From Acidimicrobiia bacterium (GTDB lineage Bacteria; Actinomycetota; Acidimicrobiia; Acidimicrobiales; Ilumatobacteraceae), in the NCBI GenBank assembly GCA_010025655.1, contig RGSV01000048.1, forward strand, positions 1 to 7,830: a stretch of 7,830 nt of DNA, given 5' to 3'. The stretch's first letter is position 1, and each line of letters opens with the position of its first letter. Position numbers and translations under genes: made by a program. The notes beneath the pieces are model-generated. The model was not told the DNA's origin. It searched no databases and saw only the letters and a list, made by a program, of their open reading frames with translations. Shown one piece after another: positions 5,622 through 7,830 of this stretch.

Positions 5622-6472
5622 CGCTGCGCCCACTCGACACGATCATCAACGCCGAACGCACGGTCGAAGGCGGCGGATTCGTCGTGCGACGCCCGTTTCC
5701 GACGGCGCGTGTGAGTCACATTGACCCATTCCTCTTGCTCGACGAGATGGGGCCGGTCGACTATGCGCCGGGCAAGGCGATTGGCGCACCCGAGCATCCA
5801 CATCGGGGGTTTGAGACCGTCACGTACTTGATGCACGGGGCAATGGAACACCGCGACACCACCGGAGCCGTCGCCACGATTCGCCCGGGTGGCGTGCAGT
5901 GGATGACCGCGGGCGCCGGGGTGATTCACAGCGAATTGCCCACCGACGACTTTCTGCGCGCGGGTGGGCGCATGCACGGCTTCCAGTTATGGGTGAATCT
6001 GCCAGCGGCGGCAAAGATGATCGCACCGCGATACCAAGGCTTTGACGCCGAAGAATTGCGTCGCGTGCAGTTGCCCAATGGCGGAGAAGTGCGTGTGGTG
6101 GCGGGCACCGTGATGGGCGTGACAGGTGCAGTTGAAACGACGAGCCCGATGACCTATGCCCATGTGCTGTTGCGTGCGGGTGAAGAAGTGCGGTGGTCAC
6201 CAGAAGCGGGACACACTGCGCTGGTGCACGTGTTCGACGGCGCACTCTCTGTAAATGGCCATGCCGCGGAGTCGGGGCAGATGTTGGTGTTCTCGCGTAT
6301 GGCCGGCGATGTCGTGCTCACGACCAACGGCGAATCGCAAGCCTTGCTATTGGGTGGCAAGCCGCTCGGTGAACCCGTGGTGCGCTATGGCCCCTTCGTC
6401 ATGAACACGCGCGAAGAAATCAAGCAGGCGTTTGACGATTATCAGTCGGGCAGATTGGTCGCCAAGACATGA
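5618..6472 (+). CDS. Pirin family protein (bicupin)
   Basis: A 284-residue cytoplasmic two-cupin protein. The N-terminal cupin carries the pirin signature: DPFLLLDEMGP (36-46), HPHRGFETVTY (60-70), GGVQWMTAGAGVIHSE (91-106), with metal ligands expected at His60, His62, His104 and Glu106, all present. The C-terminal cupin (about 165-255: VRVVAGT, LLRAGEEVRWS, TALVHVFDGAL, LLLGGKPLGEPVV) lacks an obvious metal site, as is usual. The end, GPFVMNTREEIKQAFDDYQ, is typical. Family members bind Fe or Ni; some show quercetin 2,3-dioxygenase activity, and in Serratia marcescens pirin is reported to bind pyruvate dehydrogenase E1 and reduce pyruvate flux. The start overlaps the lipA stop (ATGA, 5618-5621), so coupling to lipoyl/E2 genes fits a regulatory role, though this is inference. 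I am sure of the family but not of the function. Confidence 0.93.
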   Translation: MTLRPLDTIINAERTVEGGGFVVRRPFPTARVSHIDPFLLLDEMGPVDYAPGKAIGAPEHPHRGFETVTYLMHGAMEHRDTTGAVATIRPGGVQWMTAGAGVIHSELPTDDFLRAGGRMHGFQLWVNLPAAAKMIAPRYQGFDAEELRRVQLPNGGEVRVVAGTVMGVTGAVETTSPMTYAHVLLRAGEEVRWSPEAGHTALVHVFDGALSVNGHAAESGQMLVFSRMAGDVVLTTNGESQALLLGGKPLGEPVVRYGPFVMNTREEIKQAFDDYQSGRLVAKT

Positions 6473-7566
6473 CGAGTGCCGCGTTGTATTCGCAGCGCTT
6501 GTCGCGCGTGCGAGCTGCGATGCGCGAGCGGTCGGTTGACGCCCTGCTTGTGTCGGTGGGTCACGACCTGCCGTATCTCATTGGTTATCACGCGATGCCA
6601 CTCGAACGATTGACGGCCCTCGTCGTAACGGCGTCGAACGCCACACTTGTCGTGCCCCGGCTTGAGGCACCGCGCGTCGAACATCACGCGTCGGTCTTTG
6701 ACCTCGTGTCGTGGGATGAAACGCACGACCCCATCGCCGTCACTGCCAAGTTGCTGCGCGATGCCAAATGCATCGCTGTCGGTGACCAGATGTGGGCGCG
6801 CTTTTTGGTCGATCTCTTGGCACATCTGCCGGGCCGCACCTATGTGCGGTCGGTCGAGGTCGTCGGAGCCCTGCGTGCCACCAAAGACGATGCTGAGATT
6901 GCCGCGCTCGCCGCAGCAGGTGCCGCCGCCGACCGAGTGGCGGCACAGTTGCAACGTGGCGAGATTGCACTCGCGGGTCGCACCGAGGCGGCAGTTTCTG
7001 CCGACATCTCGGCGCGTCTGTTGGCCGAAGGTCACGATGTCGTCAACTTCGCCATCGTTGCCGCGGGGGAGAACGCCTCAAGCCCGCATCATCACCCTGG
7101 TCGTCGCGAGATTCAGCGCGGCGAAATCGTGCTCTGTGATTTCGGCGGCACGATGAACGGCTATTGCAGCGACATCACACGCTGCGTGTTTCTTGGTGAA
7201 CCGCCCGCCGATGTGCAACGAGCGTGGGCCGATCTGCGTCGCGCGCAAGAGGCCGGCGTACAAGCAGGTGTCGTCGGTGGCACGTGCGAATCGGTCGACA
7301 CGGCGGCCCGCAGTGTGCTTGAAGACGCTGGTTGGGGCGAGTACTTCATCCACCGAACGGGTCATGGCATCGGTATGGAAGCCCACGAAGAGCCCTACAT
7401 GGTGCACGGCAATCTTCTGCCCATCGCCCACGGACATGCGTTCAGTGTCGAACCGGGCATCTATGTGCCCGGGCAGTGGGGCATGCGGTTGGAAGACATC
7501 GTGGTCGCCACGGTCGACGGCCCGCAGCGAATGAACCACACGCCACGCGACCTCGTGGTGCTGTGA
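6469..7566 (+). CDS. M24 family metallopeptidase (Xaa-Pro peptidase-like)
   Basis: A 365-residue protein with a creatinase-like N-terminal domain (about 1-130, including LLVSVGHDLPYLIGYH) and a pita-bread catalytic domain (about 138-365). All five metal ligands are visible: Asp224 (LCDFGG), Asp235 (YCSDITR), His299 (HRTGHGIG), Glu328 (FSVEPGIY) and Glu342 (RLEDIVV). The substrate-side histidines HHHPG (207-211) and EAHEEP (304-309) are also present. These features match bacterial Xaa-Pro aminopeptidases/dipeptidases of the PepQ/YpdF type, which use Mn or Co to release an N-terminal residue before proline. Length is normal for the short prolidase-like group. There is no signal peptide, so it should be cytoplasmic. 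The start overlaps the pirin stop (ATGA), and the stop overlaps the next start. Exact specificity (dipeptidase or aminopeptidase) is not decidable here. Confidence 0.92.
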   Translation: MTSAALYSQRLSRVRAAMRERSVDALLVSVGHDLPYLIGYHAMPLERLTALVVTASNATLVVPRLEAPRVEHHASVFDLVSWDETHDPIAVTAKLLRDAKCIAVGDQMWARFLVDLLAHLPGRTYVRSVEVVGALRATKDDAEIAALAAAGAAADRVAAQLQRGEIALAGRTEAAVSADISARLLAEGHDVVNFAIVAAGENASSPHHHPGRREIQRGEIVLCDFGGTMNGYCSDITRCVFLGEPPADVQRAWADLRRAQEAGVQAGVVGGTCESVDTAARSVLEDAGWGEYFIHRTGHGIGMEAHEEPYMVHGNLLPIAHGHAFSVEPGIYVPGQWGMRLEDIVVATVDGPQRMNHTPRDLVVL

Positions 7567-7830
7567 AGCTCGACGCCGCGACGGTGATGCTGCAGTGGGC
7601 AGCCGGCGGCATGTTGTTCTTCGTCTTTACCTTTCGCACTGGTGAGATCTCGGTCGGCTACGGCAAGTTGTTGCGTGGGGTGTATGCCGCGATTTCCCTG
7701 ATGGGGGCAGGGTTCGGCATTGCCTTCGGTGCGGTACTGGGCCGAGAGATCGCCGCGGTTGGTCTCGCTGCGCTCGCGCTCGCGGCATTCGCGCGCCGCG
7801 ACACCACGCTCGACGTGTTGGCAGCGGTGA
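7563..7830 (+). CDS. Membrane protein of unknown function (3' partial)
   Basis: An open frame from GTG 7563 runs off the right edge after 89 codons without a stop. The GTG overlaps the peptidase stop as GTGA, which supports the start. Three hydrophobic segments are visible: about 5-24 (ATVMLQWAAGGMLFFVFTF), 40-59 (VYAAISLMGAGFGIAFGAVL) and 62-77 (IAAVGLAALALAAFA). A short loop with charged residues (RTGEISVGYGKLLR) follows the first, and RRDTT follows the third. It is an integral inner-membrane protein with at least three helices. I do not recognise the family; the position suggests it belongs to the same operon. No function is assigned. Confidence 0.7.
   Translation, partial: MKLDAATVMLQWAAGGMLFFVFTFRTGEISVGYGKLLRGVYAAISLMGAGFGIAFGAVLGREIAAVGLAALALAAFARRDTTLDVLAAV

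Noticed and set aside
6442..7035. A 197-codon minus-strand open frame opposite the M24 peptidase
   Set aside because: It is an antisense shadow of a well-supported peptidase domain with no start signal or recognisable motif.

Overview
The window looks like a chromosomal housekeeping locus from a high-GC actinobacterium. Three things point there: GTG starts are common, there is an actinobacterial-type OB-fold gene next to a trkA-like gene (as in mycobacteria, Rv2692/Rv2694c), and a lipoylated E2 gene sits close to lipB and lipA (as around mycobacterial dlaT-lipB-lipA). The protein style suggests the Acidimicrobiia/Ilumatobacter branch, but that is an inference from recall and was not tested. 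I see no mobile elements, phage genes, CRISPR arrays, tRNA or rRNA.

Layout. Bases 1-144 hold the 3' end of a TrkA-like potassium-uptake regulator (+). It converges on a small OB-fold protein gene on the minus strand (204-569). Between them lies a 34-bp near-perfect tandem duplication that repeats the last codons and stop of the OB-fold gene. Divergent from the OB-fold gene is a small membrane-anchored, probably exported protein of unknown function (648-1088). From 1117 to the window end, six plus-strand genes are packed tightly: lpdA (E3), sucB-type E2, a lipB-lipA fused reading frame, a pirin, an M24 metallopeptidase, and a membrane protein cut off by the window edge. From the E2 gene onward every junction is a 1- or 4-base stop/start overlap (TGATG, ATGA, ATGA, GTGA), which suggests one translationally coupled operon.

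How the genes work together. E2 carries one lipoyl domain (Lys42), which needs octanoylation by LipB and sulfur insertion by LipA. E3 then reoxidises the dihydrolipoyl arm. The operon therefore encodes the lipoyl carrier, the enzymes that build its cofactor, and the enzyme that recycles it; no E1 is visible. The most unusual point is that LipB and LipA occupy one uninterrupted 530-codon frame with the key residues of both enzymes intact. It could be a true bifunctional lipoyl-assembly enzyme. The junction, however, contains a G4 run where one base more or less would give two ordinary genes, one of those versions having a classic GTGA overlap. Read-level confirmation decides between these.
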